Source: Streptomyces sp. NRRL S-118
Lineage (GTDB): Bacteria > Actinomycetota > Actinomycetes > Streptomycetales > Streptomycetaceae
Length of the DNA: 64,000 nucleotides
Direction of reading: 5' to 3'
Assembly: GCF_000716335.1 (NCBI RefSeq)
Contig: NZ_KL591017.1
Coordinates: 134,049-198,048 of the forward strand
Part shown: one piece after another, positions 7,252-16,120 of the stretch
How positions within the stretch are numbered: the stretch's first letter is position 1
Layout of the letters: every line of letters starts with the position of its first letter
Position numbers and translations under genes: made by a program
Notes under the pieces: generated by a model
What the model was told of the DNA's origin: nothing
Database searches by the model: none
What the model saw: only the letters and a program-made list of their open reading frames with translations

Positions 7252-10200
7252 TCAGCGGCCGCCGCCCCGCGGGTCGTCGTCGTCCTCGTGCGGGCCGAGC
7301 AGTTCGTCCGCGAGCGAGGGCAGGTCGTCCAGCGGGGTCTCCTCGGCCCAGTCGGAGCGGCGCCGCGGGCGCCCCTGCTCGTCGACCTGCGGCAGCTCAC
7401 GCGTCCGCTCGGCTCCCGCGCCCCCCTCCGGCCGGTCGGCCCTGTCGTTCCGGTCGCTCCGGTCGCTCCGGTCGCTCCGGCGGGGCTCCTCGTCCCGGAA
7501 GAACCCGGGAGGTACGCGGTCCGCCGGGCTGCCGCCGCGTACCGGTGGCAGGGCGGCCGTCTCGTCGGCGGGCCCGGCGTGGCCGTCCCGTACGGGGCGC
7601 AGCAGAGCCGTCTCGTCGTCCGCACCCGGGGCCGGGGCGGGCGGCTCCGCGCCGCTGCCGCGCGGGACGCCCGCCGAGCGGCCGGCCGGGGCCGTGCCGC
7701 CGCGTACCGGCGGCAGGACCGCCGTCTCGTCGGCGGGCCCGGCGGCACCGGGGGTCCCGGAGGCCGCACCGTCCCGGTCCGTACCGTCCTGGACGCGGGG
7801 CAGGACCGTGGTTTCGTCGTCCTTGCGCATGTTGATGCGCGGCGCCGGGACCTCCTGGGTGTCCTGGTCCGGGTTCACGACCGGGGTCGGCACCGTGACG
7901 TCGGTGGCGGAGACGGAGGCGGAAGCGGCGGCGGCGGCCTCCGCGAGGCGGCGTGCCTCCTCGGCGCGCAGCAGCGCCTCCTCGGCCTTGCGCTGCTTCT
8001 CCAGACGCCGCGCCTCGGCCTCGGCACGCAGCCGCTCCTGCTCCTCCTTCAGCTTGCGCAGCCGCTCCTGCTCCTCCCGGCGGGCCTTCTCCTCGGCCTC
8101 ACGGCGCCGCCGCTCCTCCTCGGCCAGCCTGCGCGCCTCCTCGGCACGCCGCCTGGCCTCCTCGGCCTGCCGCTCGGCCTCGCGCTGCCGCGCTTCCTCC
8201 TCCTCGCGGCGCTTGCGCTCCTCCTCCTCGGCGCGCAGCTTGGCGAGCTGCTCCTGGCGCTCACGCTCCAGGCGCTCCTCCTCGGCCTTGCGCGCCGCCT
8301 CCTCCTCGGCCTTCCGCCGGGCCTCCTCCTCGGCCGCCTTCCGCGCCGCCTCCATGGCCCGGATCTCGGCCTCGGACAGCGGCAGCATCCGGTCGAGCCG
8401 GTGGCGCACGACGGTGGTGACGGCCTCCGGCTCCTGGCCGGCGTCCACCACCAGGTAGCGCCCGGGGTCGGCCGCCGCGAGGGCGAGGAACCCGGCCCGT
8501 ACGCGCCGGTGGAACTCCGCGGGCTCCGACTCCAGCCGGTCCGGCGCCTCCGTGAACCGCTCCCGCGCGGCCTCCGGCGAGACGTCCAGCAGGACGGTCA
8601 GGTGGGGTACGAGCCCGCCGGTCGCCCACCGGTTGATCCGGGCGATCTCGGTCGGGGACAGGTCCCGGCCGGCGCCCTGGTAGGCCACGGAGGAGTCGAT
8701 GTACCGGTCGGAGATGACGATCGCGCCGCGCTCCAGGGCGGGGCGGACCAGCGAGTCGACGTGCTCGGCGCGGTCGGCGGCGTACAGCAGTGCCTCCGCG
8801 CGGTGGGACAGTCCGGCGCTCGACACGTCGAGCAGGATCGAGCGGAGCCGCTTGCCGATGGGTGTGGCGCCGGGCTCGCGCGTGACCACGACCTCGTGGC
8901 CCTTGGCGCGGATCCACGCGGCGAGCGCCTCCACCTGCGTGGACTTGCCGGCCCCGTCGCCGCCCTCCAGGGCGATGAAGAACCCCGTGCTCGACGGCGC
9001 CTGGGCCGGGTCGGCCCCGCGCAGCGCGTCCCGCAGGTCGCGGCGAAGCGGGACGCCGGAGCGGTCGTCGGTCTTGGCGAGGACGAGCGCCGCGACGGGC
9101 AGCAGCAGTGCGCCGACCAGCATGAGCGTGAAGGCGGCGCCGCCGTGCGCGAAGACGAAGTCCCCGCCCGCGAGCCGGTGGGGCCCGATGGCGGCGGCCA
9201 GCAGCGGGGCGACGAGCGCGCCGAGCGCGATGGCGACCCGTACGACCGCCTGGAGGTGCTCGGTGACGCGCGGCCGCCGGAACTCCTCGGTCTCCTGGTC
9301 GATCAGCGCATGGCCCGTGTGGGCGGCGACGCCGGCCGGGAAACCGGCGGCGAGCCCGAGGAACAGCATGGTCGCCATGTCGGGCACGAGCCCGATGGCG
9401 AGCAGCGCGACTCCGGTCACGGCGAGCGTCAGCGCGAGCAGCCGGCGCCGCGAGAGCGCGGGCAGGACGGCCTTGGCGGAGCGGATGCCCAGCCCCGTGC
9501 CGCCCGTCAGGGCGAGGACGAGCAGCGCGAACGCGACCGGTCCGCCCCCGAGGTCCCTGGTGTGCAGCACGGCGACGGAGGCGGCGGCCGCGATGGCCGC
9601 GGCGACGGCGGCGCAGGCGAGCACGAGCAGCGGTATGGCCGCCGTACGGCCCTTGTCCGGACCGGTGCCGGTGGACGGGCGACGCAGGCCCTCGAGCGGG
9701 GAGCGCGGGCGGGGGGTCTGCCCGTCGGGCAGCTCCAGGAAGTACAGGACGGACACGGACGCGGCGAACAGTCCGGCCGCGACGTACGACCCGAGGGCGG
9801 CCTGGTGGGTGGTGAACCAGTCGATGCCCGTCCCCAGCAGATTGCCGACGAGCGTGGCGACGAGGAGCACGGCGGCCGCGGCCGGGACGGCGAGGAAGCT
9901 GGTCCGCAGCGACAGGCGGCGCAGCGCGTCCAGGTGGTCCGGCAGCGGGCGGACGGTCGCGCCCTCCGGCGGCGATGCGGGCAGCAGCGCGGGGGCGGCG
10001 CTCTCCTTGGCGACGGTCCAGAACCGCTCGGCCACACCGGCCAGGAAGGCGGTGCCCAGCAGGAAGGCGAGTGCCTTGTCGGGCGTCCAGCCGATCCACA
10101 GCGGCGCGACGACCAGCAGCGCGACGCGCACGCCGTCGGCGCCCACCATCGTCCAGCGCCGGTCGAGCGGCCCGCCGGGGGCGGTGAGGGTCGTCATCGG

Positions 10201-10512
10201 GCCGAGCAGCACGGCACCGAAGAGGAGGGTGGCGAGGATCCGCGCCCCGAACACGGCGGCGACCGCGAACGCCGCACCCCGGTACCCGCCGCCGAACGCA
10301 CCTTCGGTGACCGCGGCCTGGAGGGCCAGCAGCACCAGGACCAGCAGGGCGAGGGCGTCACCGACCCCGCCGACGAGCTGTGCGCTCCACAACCGCTTCA
10401 GCGGCTGGTTGCGCAACAGGGCCCGCACGGCGCGCTCGCGGGAGTCCGCGGCAAGTGCGGCGTCGGAGTCTGAGGTGGGGCTCAAGACCGTTGGCTGCTC
10501 GGCTCGCGTCAT
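7252..10512 (-). CDS. tmk: Membrane-anchored thymidylate kinase fusion (MFS-like + TMPK + coiled coil)
   Basis: A 1086-residue protein in three parts. Residues about 1-500 form a 12-segment major-facilitator-like membrane domain. Residues about 508-720 are a full thymidylate kinase (dTMP to dTDP): P-loop EGGDGAGKST near 515, TREPG, DRYIDSS and the LID region. Residues about 725-905 are an uninterrupted Glu/Ala/Arg coiled coil, followed by an acidic disordered tail with four copies of a DETxxLPPVR-like motif. The kinase domain alone has the length of ordinary Tmk. The same fusion is known in S. coelicolor (SCO3542), so it is not an assembly artefact. The ATG is preceded by GAGGGG. How the membrane part serves nucleotide supply is unknown. 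Confidence 0.93.
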   Translation of the reverse strand: MTRAEQPTVLSPTSDSDAALAADSRERAVRALLRNQPLKRLWSAQLVGGVGDALALLVLVLLALQAAVTEGAFGGGYRGAAFAVAAVFGARILATLLFGAVLLGPMTTLTAPGGPLDRRWTMVGADGVRVALLVVAPLWIGWTPDKALAFLLGTAFLAGVAERFWTVAKESAAPALLPASPPEGATVRPLPDHLDALRRLSLRTSFLAVPAAAAVLLVATLVGNLLGTGIDWFTTHQAALGSYVAAGLFAASVSVLYFLELPDGQTPRPRSPLEGLRRPSTGTGPDKGRTAAIPLLVLACAAVAAAIAAAASVAVLHTRDLGGGPVAFALLVLALTGGTGLGIRSAKAVLPALSRRRLLALTLAVTGVALLAIGLVPDMATMLFLGLAAGFPAGVAAHTGHALIDQETEEFRRPRVTEHLQAVVRVAIALGALVAPLLAAAIGPHRLAGGDFVFAHGGAAFTLMLVGALLLPVAALVLAKTDDRSGVPLRRDLRDALRGADPAQAPSSTGFFIALEGGDGAGKSTQVEALAAWIRAKGHEVVVTREPGATPIGKRLRSILLDVSSAGLSHRAEALLYAADRAEHVDSLVRPALERGAIVISDRYIDSSVAYQGAGRDLSPTEIARINRWATGGLVPHLTVLLDVSPEAARERFTEAPDRLESEPAEFHRRVRAGFLALAAADPGRYLVVDAGQEPEAVTTVVRHRLDRMLPLSEAEIRAMEAARKAAEEEARRKAEEEAARKAEEERLERERQEQLAKLRAEEEERKRREEEEARQREAERQAEEARRRAEEARRLAEEERRRREAEEKARREEQERLRKLKEEQERLRAEAEARRLEKQRKAEEALLRAEEARRLAEAAAAASASVSATDVTVPTPVVNPDQDTQEVPAPRINMRKDDETTVLPRVQDGTDRDGAASGTPGAAGPADETAVLPPVRGGTAPAGRSAGVPRGSGAEPPAPAPGADDETALLRPVRDGHAGPADETAALPPVRGGSPADRVPPGFFRDEEPRRSDRSDRSDRNDRADRPEGGAGAERTRELPQVDEQGRPRRRSDWAEETPLDDLPSLADELLGPHEDDDDPRGGGR

Positions 10513-10588
10513 CCCCTCAGCCTATCCGGACGGGCTGACATGCAGTCCTCCTGCCCGAACAAACGAGCGCGAGCCGGGGAAAGCCGGG

Positions 10589-10621
10589 CGCCCGGTCCTC
10601 GACTTCTCGACGGACCGGGCG
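10589..10621 (-). terminator. Hairpin downstream of topA
   Basis: Arms CGCCCGGTCC (10589-10598) and its complement (10612-10621) pair perfectly. An inner TCGA/TCGA pair extends the stem past a one-base bulge to a CTTC loop. It lies 94 bp past the topA stop. Confidence 0.55.
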
Positions 10622-10714
10622 AACGGAGCACGGCAGGGTGCCGCCGGTCCGGGCCACGGTGCTCCGGGCCTTCCCGGGGTCTCCCGGGTGGATCGGCGGG
10701 TCGGGGTGACGGCG

Positions 10715-13570
10715 TCAGTCGTCCGACGCGGTCCGGGAGGCGCCGGCCTTGGAGGCCGTGGCCTTCTTCGCCGTCGTCGTCTTCTTCGCCGCGGTCTTCG
10801 CCGTCGTCTTCTTGGCGGCCGTCTTCTTGGCCGCCGTCTTCTTCGCCGTCGCGGTGGTCTTCTTCGCGGCGGCCTTCTTGGCCGGGGCCTTCTTGGCGGT
10901 CTTCTTCGCCGGTCCCTTGGCGCGCTTCTCCGCCAGCAGCTCGTAACCGCGCTCCGGCGTGATCGTCTCCACGCTGTCACCGGTTCGCAGGGTGGCGTTC
11001 GTCTCGCCGTCCGTGACGTACGGGCCGAAGCGGCCGTCCTTCACGACCACCGGGCGCTCGCTGACCGGGTCGGTGCCCAGTTCCTTGAGCGGCGGCTTGG
11101 CGGCGGCGCGCCCGCGCTGCTTGGGCTGGGCGTAGATCGCGAGGGCCTCGTCCAGCGTGATGGTGAAGAGCTGTTCCTCGTTCTCCAGGGAGCGCGAGTC
11201 CGTGCCCTTCTTCAGGTACGGACCGTAGCGGCCGTTCTGCGCCGTGATCTCGACGCCCTCCGGGTCGGTGCCGACCACGCGCGGCAGCGACATCAGCCGG
11301 AGCGCGTCCTCCAGGGTCACCGTGTCCAGGGACATGGACTTGAAGAGGGAGGCGGTACGCGGCTTGACCGCGTTCTTGCCGGTCTTGGGGGTGCCCTCGG
11401 GAAGGATCTCCGTGACGTACGGGCCGTAGCGGCCGTCCTTGGCGACGATCTGGTGGCCGGTCGCCGGGTCGGTGCCCAGCTCGAAGTCGCCGCTGGGCTT
11501 GGCCAGCAGTTCCTCGGCGAGCTCGACGGTCAGCTCGTCGGGTGCCAGGTCCTCCGGGACGTCCGCCCGCTGGTGGCCGTCCTGGTCCTTCTCGCCGCGC
11601 TCGACGTACGGGCCGTAGCGGCCGACGCGCAGCACGATGCCGCTGCCGACGGGGAAGGAGGAGATCTCCCGGGCGTCGATGGCACCCAGGTCGGTCACGA
11701 GCTCCTTGAGGCCGCCGAGGTGGTCGCCGTCACCGTTGCCCGCGTCGGCGGCGCCACCGGCTCCGGCGCCCTCGCCGAAGTAGAAACGCTTCAGCCACGG
11801 CACCGCCTGGGCCTCACCGCGCGCGATGCGGTCGAGGTCGTCCTCCATCTTCGCGGTGAAGTCGTAGTCGACGAGCCGGCCGAAGTGCTTCTCCAGCAGG
11901 TTGACGACGGCGAAGGAGAGGAAGGACGGCACGAGGGCCGTGCCCTTCTTGAAGACGTACCCGCGGTCGAGGATGGTCCCGAGGATGGACGCGTACGTCG
12001 ACGGGCGGCCGATCTCCCGCTCTTCCAGCTCCTTGACCAGCGACGCCTCGGTGTAGCGGGCCGGCGGCTTGGTGGCGTGGCCGTCCGCGGTGATCTCCTC
12101 GGCGGTCAGCGCGTCACCCTCGGCGACCTGCGGCAGCCGGCGCTCGCGGTCGTCCAGCTCCGCGTTCGGGTCGTCGGCGCCTTCCACGTACGCCTTCATG
12201 AAGCCGTGGAAGGTGATCGTCTTGCCGGACGCGGAGAACTCGACGTCCCGGCCGTCGGCCGACCGGCCGCCGATCTTGACGGTGACGGAGTTCCCGACGG
12301 CGTCCTTCATCTGGGAGGCGACGGTCCGCTTCCAGATCAGCTCGTACAGCTTGAACTGGTCGCCGGTCAGTCCGGTCTCGGCGGGCGTACGGAAACGATC
12401 ACCCGAGGGGCGGATCGCCTCGTGCGCCTCCTGCGCGTTCTTGACCTTCCCGGCGTACACGCGCGGCGCGGCGGGCAGGTAGTCGGCGCCGTACAGCTGG
12501 GTGACCTGGGCACGGGCCGCCGCGACGGCGGTGTCGGACAGGATCGTCGAGTCCGTACGCATGTAGGTGATGAAGCCGTTCTCGTACAGCTTCTGCGCGA
12601 TCTGCATCGTCGCCTTCGCGCCGAAGCCGAGCTTGCGGCTGGCCTCCTGCTGGAGGGTGGTGGTGCGGAAGGGCGCGTACGGGGAGCGGCGGTACGGCTT
12701 GGACTCGACCGACCGGACGGCGAACGACGTGTCGGAGAGCGCGGCGGCCAGGGCGCGTGCGTTCGCCTCGTCCAGGTGCAGCACCTGGCCGGCGGCGGAC
12801 TTCAGCTGCCCGTCCGGACCGAAGTCGCGGCCCTGGGCGACACGCCGGCCGTCGACCGCGGCGAGGCGGGCGGCGAGGGTGGAGGGGTCGGAGGCGTCAC
12901 CGGTACGGCCGGTGGCGAAGGTGCCGGTCAGGTCCCAGTACTCGGCGGAGCGGAACGCGATGCGCTCCCGCTCCCGCTCGACGACGAGGCGGGTGGCGAC
13001 GGACTGGACGCGCCCGGCCGACAGCCGGGGCATGACCTTCTTCCACAGGACCGGCGAGACCTCGTAGCCGTAGAGGCGGTCGAGGATGCGGCGGGTCTCC
13101 TGGGCGTCGACCATCCGCTTGTTCAGCTCGCGCGGATTGGCGACGGCCGCCTGGATCGCGTCCTTGGTGATCTCGTGGAAGACCATCCGGTGGACGGGGA
13201 CCTTGGGCTTGAGGACCTCCAGCAGGTGCCAGGCGATGGCCTCGCCCTCGCGGTCCTCATCGGTGGCGAGGAAGAGCTCGTCCGACTCGGCCAGCTGCTC
13301 CTTGAGCTTCCTGACCTGTGCCTTCTTGTCGGCGTTGACGACGTAGATGGGCTGGAAGTCGTGCTCGACGTCCACGCCCAGGCGGCGCACCTCGCCGGTG
13401 TACTTCTCGGGCACCTCGGCGGCGCCGTTGGGGAGGTCGCGGATGTGCCCGACGCTCGCCTCGACGACGTAGCCGGGGCCGAGGTAGCCCTTGATCGTCT
13501 TCGCCTTGGCAGGCGACTCGACGATGACGAGTCGGCGGCCGCCTCGTGCGGTCTCGCTGGTCGGGGACAA
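10715..13570 (-). CDS. topA: DNA topoisomerase I
   Basis: A 951-residue type IA topoisomerase that removes negative supercoils. The TOPRIM domain is at the N-terminus (VIVESPAKAK at residues 12-21; ATDEDREGEA acidic triad). The nucleophile is Tyr336 in FITYMRTDST. Repeated GRYGPY segments in the C-terminal third are the family's topo_C repeats without zinc Cys. The last 65 residues are Lys/Ala/Thr repeats, a feature of actinobacterial TopA linked to DNA binding and processivity. The start is placed at a TTG (13570) because it opens directly onto the conserved LSPTSE/RLVIVES sequence and gives the usual length; upstream codons in frame look non-coding. Streptomyces topA is supercoiling-controlled. 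Confidence 0.95.
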   Translation of the reverse strand: MSPTSETARGGRRLVIVESPAKAKTIKGYLGPGYVVEASVGHIRDLPNGAAEVPEKYTGEVRRLGVDVEHDFQPIYVVNADKKAQVRKLKEQLAESDELFLATDEDREGEAIAWHLLEVLKPKVPVHRMVFHEITKDAIQAAVANPRELNKRMVDAQETRRILDRLYGYEVSPVLWKKVMPRLSAGRVQSVATRLVVERERERIAFRSAEYWDLTGTFATGRTGDASDPSTLAARLAAVDGRRVAQGRDFGPDGQLKSAAGQVLHLDEANARALAAALSDTSFAVRSVESKPYRRSPYAPFRTTTLQQEASRKLGFGAKATMQIAQKLYENGFITYMRTDSTILSDTAVAAARAQVTQLYGADYLPAAPRVYAGKVKNAQEAHEAIRPSGDRFRTPAETGLTGDQFKLYELIWKRTVASQMKDAVGNSVTVKIGGRSADGRDVEFSASGKTITFHGFMKAYVEGADDPNAELDDRERRLPQVAEGDALTAEEITADGHATKPPARYTEASLVKELEEREIGRPSTYASILGTILDRGYVFKKGTALVPSFLSFAVVNLLEKHFGRLVDYDFTAKMEDDLDRIARGEAQAVPWLKRFYFGEGAGAGGAADAGNGDGDHLGGLKELVTDLGAIDAREISSFPVGSGIVLRVGRYGPYVERGEKDQDGHQRADVPEDLAPDELTVELAEELLAKPSGDFELGTDPATGHQIVAKDGRYGPYVTEILPEGTPKTGKNAVKPRTASLFKSMSLDTVTLEDALRLMSLPRVVGTDPEGVEITAQNGRYGPYLKKGTDSRSLENEEQLFTITLDEALAIYAQPKQRGRAAAKPPLKELGTDPVSERPVVVKDGRFGPYVTDGETNATLRTGDSVETITPERGYELLAEKRAKGPAKKTAKKAPAKKAAAKKTTATAKKTAAKKTAAKKTTAKTAAKKTTTAKKATASKAGASRTASDD

Positions 13571-13915
13571 CTTGGCTCTTCTCTCCGGTCGACGCTCGGT
13601 GGCATGTGCGGCGTGGTGCGGCGCACCGCGTGCACTGCTCACGCACTGCTCGCTCTGCTCGCTCACAGCTGTGACGCTGCTGTCGCTGCGGAGTGTGACG
13701 GTACAACCCGCCCCCGTGTCAAACGGCAAAAGACCGCAACGGCCACTCGAACGGTAACCCGAGTCACGGCATTCCTGCCGCCCGGACTCCCCTCTCTTCG
13801 CGGAGCCTGTCATTCCGTCCGCGGCCCCGCCATGATCGACCGGTGATCGTTCCGGGCCGGGTGGCACCCGGGGCCGTAGCGCCGCGGCAGGTGCCGGGCG
13901 GGCGCCCGCGAGGCA
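13571..13915. promoter_or_regulatory. topA upstream region
   Basis: No gene is supported here. On the minus strand a TTGACA hexamer (13722-13717) could be a -35 box, but I see no good -10 at standard spacing. The stretch between it and the TTG start holds overlapping GCTCGCT/CACAGCTGTG repeats. It also separates topA from the end of the small membrane protein gene. Confidence 0.4.
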
Positions 13916-14113
13916 TCAGATCCGCCCGAAGCACCACACCCCGAGGATCACGAACGCCGCACCGAGCGAGGCCGCGAATGTGAGCCCCGCCACCGGGCTG
14001 ACGCCGTACGCGACCGGAGCCCGATGCAGTGCGCGAGCCCCGGTCCATACCAGCAGCGCCGCTCCGAACAGCGTGAATGCCGTGCCGGCGAAGATGGCCG
14101 GTCCGCTCTCCAT
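13916..14113 (-). CDS. Small two-helix membrane protein of unknown function
   Basis: A 65-residue protein with two hydrophobic helices (AIFAGTAFTLFGAALLVW and AGLTFAASLGAAFVILGVW) joined by a short basic loop containing RALHRAP. The first helix begins right after MESGP, so the protein probably sits in the membrane as a hairpin. The ATG at 14113 is chosen because the longer frame upstream has shadow-like Arg/Pro composition; its ribosome site (GGGGT, about 7 bp away) is weak. It stands alone between topA and the methyltransferase. A similar small membrane protein occurs here in other streptomycetes by my recollection. Function unknown. Confidence 0.6.
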   Translation of the reverse strand: MESGPAIFAGTAFTLFGAALLVWTGARALHRAPVAYGVSPVAGLTFAASLGAAFVILGVWCFGRI

Positions 14114-14502
14114 GCCCGTACCCCGTTCCGTCCGTGGTGCCTGCTTCCCGCGAAGGCGACGTTGACACCTCCGGACGTCAGGAGCGCGAATGACGGGTGA
14201 ACGGCACGCTGCGGCACACCGGGCTTCACCCGGGTGGCGCCCCGGCGGGGGCGACGGGCTCCACCGCCCGGGCGGGCGGGCGGCGTGGCGGGTACGCCCG
14301 GCGGATGTGCCGACCGTCACGGCGCGGGGCAGGACGCGGGGCACGGCCCGCCGATCTTGGCCGGATTCCCACCGTCACCGGCCGCTCACTCCTGGCTGCC
14401 ACCGACCCGTCCCGGCCCGGCGGCCCGCCACCGGGGCATCGCCCGACGTGTCGCACACCACGCACGCGGCCCGGGACGTCACCGGGCGAGCGTGTCGGGA
14501 CG
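14114..14502. other. Non-coding stretch between membrane protein and methyltransferase genes
   Basis: No gene or clear promoter is visible. Its right end carries one copy of a 24-bp tandem duplication that spans the methyltransferase stop codon. Confidence 0.4.
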
Positions 14503-14522
14503 TCACCGGGCGAGCGTGTCGG
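14475..14522. repeat. Perfect 24-bp tandem duplication at a gene end
   Basis: Positions 14475-14498 and 14499-14522 are identical and adjacent (GACGTCACCGGGCGAGCGTG then TCGG). The second copy includes the last codons and TGA of the methyltransferase gene, so the tail of the gene is repeated just after its stop. Confidence 0.9.
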
Positions 14523-16023
14523 CCGGGTCCAGGAAGCCCTCCTCCACGAGCAGCCGGATCGCCTGCGGCGTACGGTCCCGCAGCAGCACGGGGTCCTCCC
14601 CCATCAGCTGGGCGATGGCGTCCAGGATCCGGCCCGCGGTGAGCGTGCCGTCGCACACGCCGGCGAAGCCCGCGCCGACCGCGTCCACCTTGGTGGCGCG
14701 CCGCATGCCGCGGTTCTGACGGAGCACCACGTGCTCCGGGTCCTCGGCACCCGGCAGGCCGACCTGCTCCTGCGTCACCTCAGGCGCCAGGACGAAGTGG
14801 TCGCCGAGCAGCGCCGCGTCGTCGCGCGAGCGCAGGTAGTCCTGGCGCGCGAAGTGCGCCCGTACGGTCTCGCCGAGGGGCTGCTCGACCGGATGCGGCC
14901 ACTCCTCGACGACGATCGACGGATCCTCGGCACCGGACTTGCGCAGCGTGATCCAGCCGAAGCCGACGGCCCTGGTCCCGCGCGCCTCGAACTCGTCCAG
15001 CCACGCCGCGTACCGCTCCTCGTACGCCTCCCTGCCCGCGCGGTGATCACCCGCGTCCCGCAGCCAGAGCTCGGCGTACTGCGTGATGTCCTGCACCTCG
15101 CGCTGCACGATCCAGGCGTCGCAGCCGCGCGGCACCCAGGAGCGCAGCCGGTCCTGCCACTCCTCCCCCTCGACGTGCTGCCAGTTGGCGAGGAACTGCG
15201 CGTATCCCCCGTCGTTCAGCCGGTCCCCGGCCTGCTGGACGAGCGTGCGGCACAGGTCGTCCCCGCCCATGCCGCCGTCCCGGTAGGTCAGCCGGGCGCG
15301 GGGCGAGATCACGAACGGCGGGTTCGACACGATCAGGTCGTACGTCTCGGACTCCACCGGCGCGAAGAGCGAGCCCGCGCGCAGATCGGCCTCGGGCGCG
15401 CCGGACAGGGCGAGGGTGAGCCGGGTGAAGCCCAGCGCCCGGGGGTTCAGGTCGGTGGCGGTCACGCGCGTGGCGTGCTGGGTGGCGTGCAGCGCCTGGA
15501 TGCCCGAGCCGGTTCCGAGGTCCAGCACGGAGGCGACGGGCGTGCGGACGGTGATCCCGGCGAGGGTGGTGGAGGCGCCGCCGACCCCGAGGACCACGCC
15601 TTCGTCGTGGCCGCTCGCCCCGCCGGCCCCGCCCACCGCGCAACCGAGGTCCGAGACGATGAACCAGTCCTGGCCCTCCGGGCCGCCGTACGGGCGGATG
15701 TCCACGGCGGCGCGGACCTCGCCGCCCTCCTGGCGCACCCAGCCGTCGGCGAGTGCCTCCTCCAGCGGCAGTGCGGCGCGGGCCCGCGCGGACGGCACGG
15801 AGCGCTGGAGCAGGAACAGCCGTACGAGGGTGTCGAGCGGATCGTCCCCGCGGGTGGCGCGCAGGGCGGGCACGGTCTCGCTGCGGGCGAGCGCGGCGTA
15901 GGCGGCCGCGCCGAGGCGCTCCAGCAGCCCGTCGGCGGTGAAGTCGGCCGCGAGCAGGGCGTCGCGGAGGCGGGCGGCGCGGTCGGGCGCCGGAAGGCTG
16001 GCGAGGAGGCTGGTCGTACTCAC
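14503..16023 (-). CDS. Class I SAM-dependent methyltransferase, DUF7059/HemK-like
   Basis: A 506-residue protein. The centre is a Rossmann methyltransferase: SAM motif I VLDLGTGSGIQALHA (about residues 166-180), acidic loop ATDLNPRAL and the catalytic NPPF motif (VSNPPFVISP), which is typical of enzymes that methylate the amide or exocyclic nitrogen of Gln, Asn or adenine. An N-terminal helical domain of about 140 residues and a C-terminal 170-residue domain flank it, as in the actinobacterial family annotated DUF7059. The substrate is unknown. The GTG at 16023 (STTSLLASLPAPD) is preferred over a GTG or ATG further upstream because conservation-like sequence begins there; no strong ribosome site decides it. 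Confidence 0.82.
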   Translation of the reverse strand: MSTTSLLASLPAPDRAARLRDALLAADFTADGLLERLGAAAYAALARSETVPALRATRGDDPLDTLVRLFLLQRSVPSARARAALPLEEALADGWVRQEGGEVRAAVDIRPYGGPEGQDWFIVSDLGCAVGGAGGASGHDEGVVLGVGGASTTLAGITVRTPVASVLDLGTGSGIQALHATQHATRVTATDLNPRALGFTRLTLALSGAPEADLRAGSLFAPVESETYDLIVSNPPFVISPRARLTYRDGGMGGDDLCRTLVQQAGDRLNDGGYAQFLANWQHVEGEEWQDRLRSWVPRGCDAWIVQREVQDITQYAELWLRDAGDHRAGREAYEERYAAWLDEFEARGTRAVGFGWITLRKSGAEDPSIVVEEWPHPVEQPLGETVRAHFARQDYLRSRDDAALLGDHFVLAPEVTQEQVGLPGAEDPEHVVLRQNRGMRRATKVDAVGAGFAGVCDGTLTAGRILDAIAQLMGEDPVLLRDRTPQAIRLLVEEGFLDPADTLAR

Positions 16024-16120
16024 CTGTTCATTGTGACCGCCACCACCGACAACCGCCGATCGGCCCGGCTCCCTCCTCATGGTGGGGGAACCGGGCCCTC
16101 GGGCCGTGACGCGGAAGGCG

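Noticed and set aside
13571..13867. Longer TopA start up to 13867
   Set aside because: The extra 99 codons look like shadow sequence (Cys/Ser/Arg mix) and the TTG at 13570 gives the family length and start.
13764..14168. Minus-strand 134-codon frame overlapping the small membrane protein
   Set aside because: Gly/Arg-rich without a domain; the other minus frame encodes two clean membrane helices.
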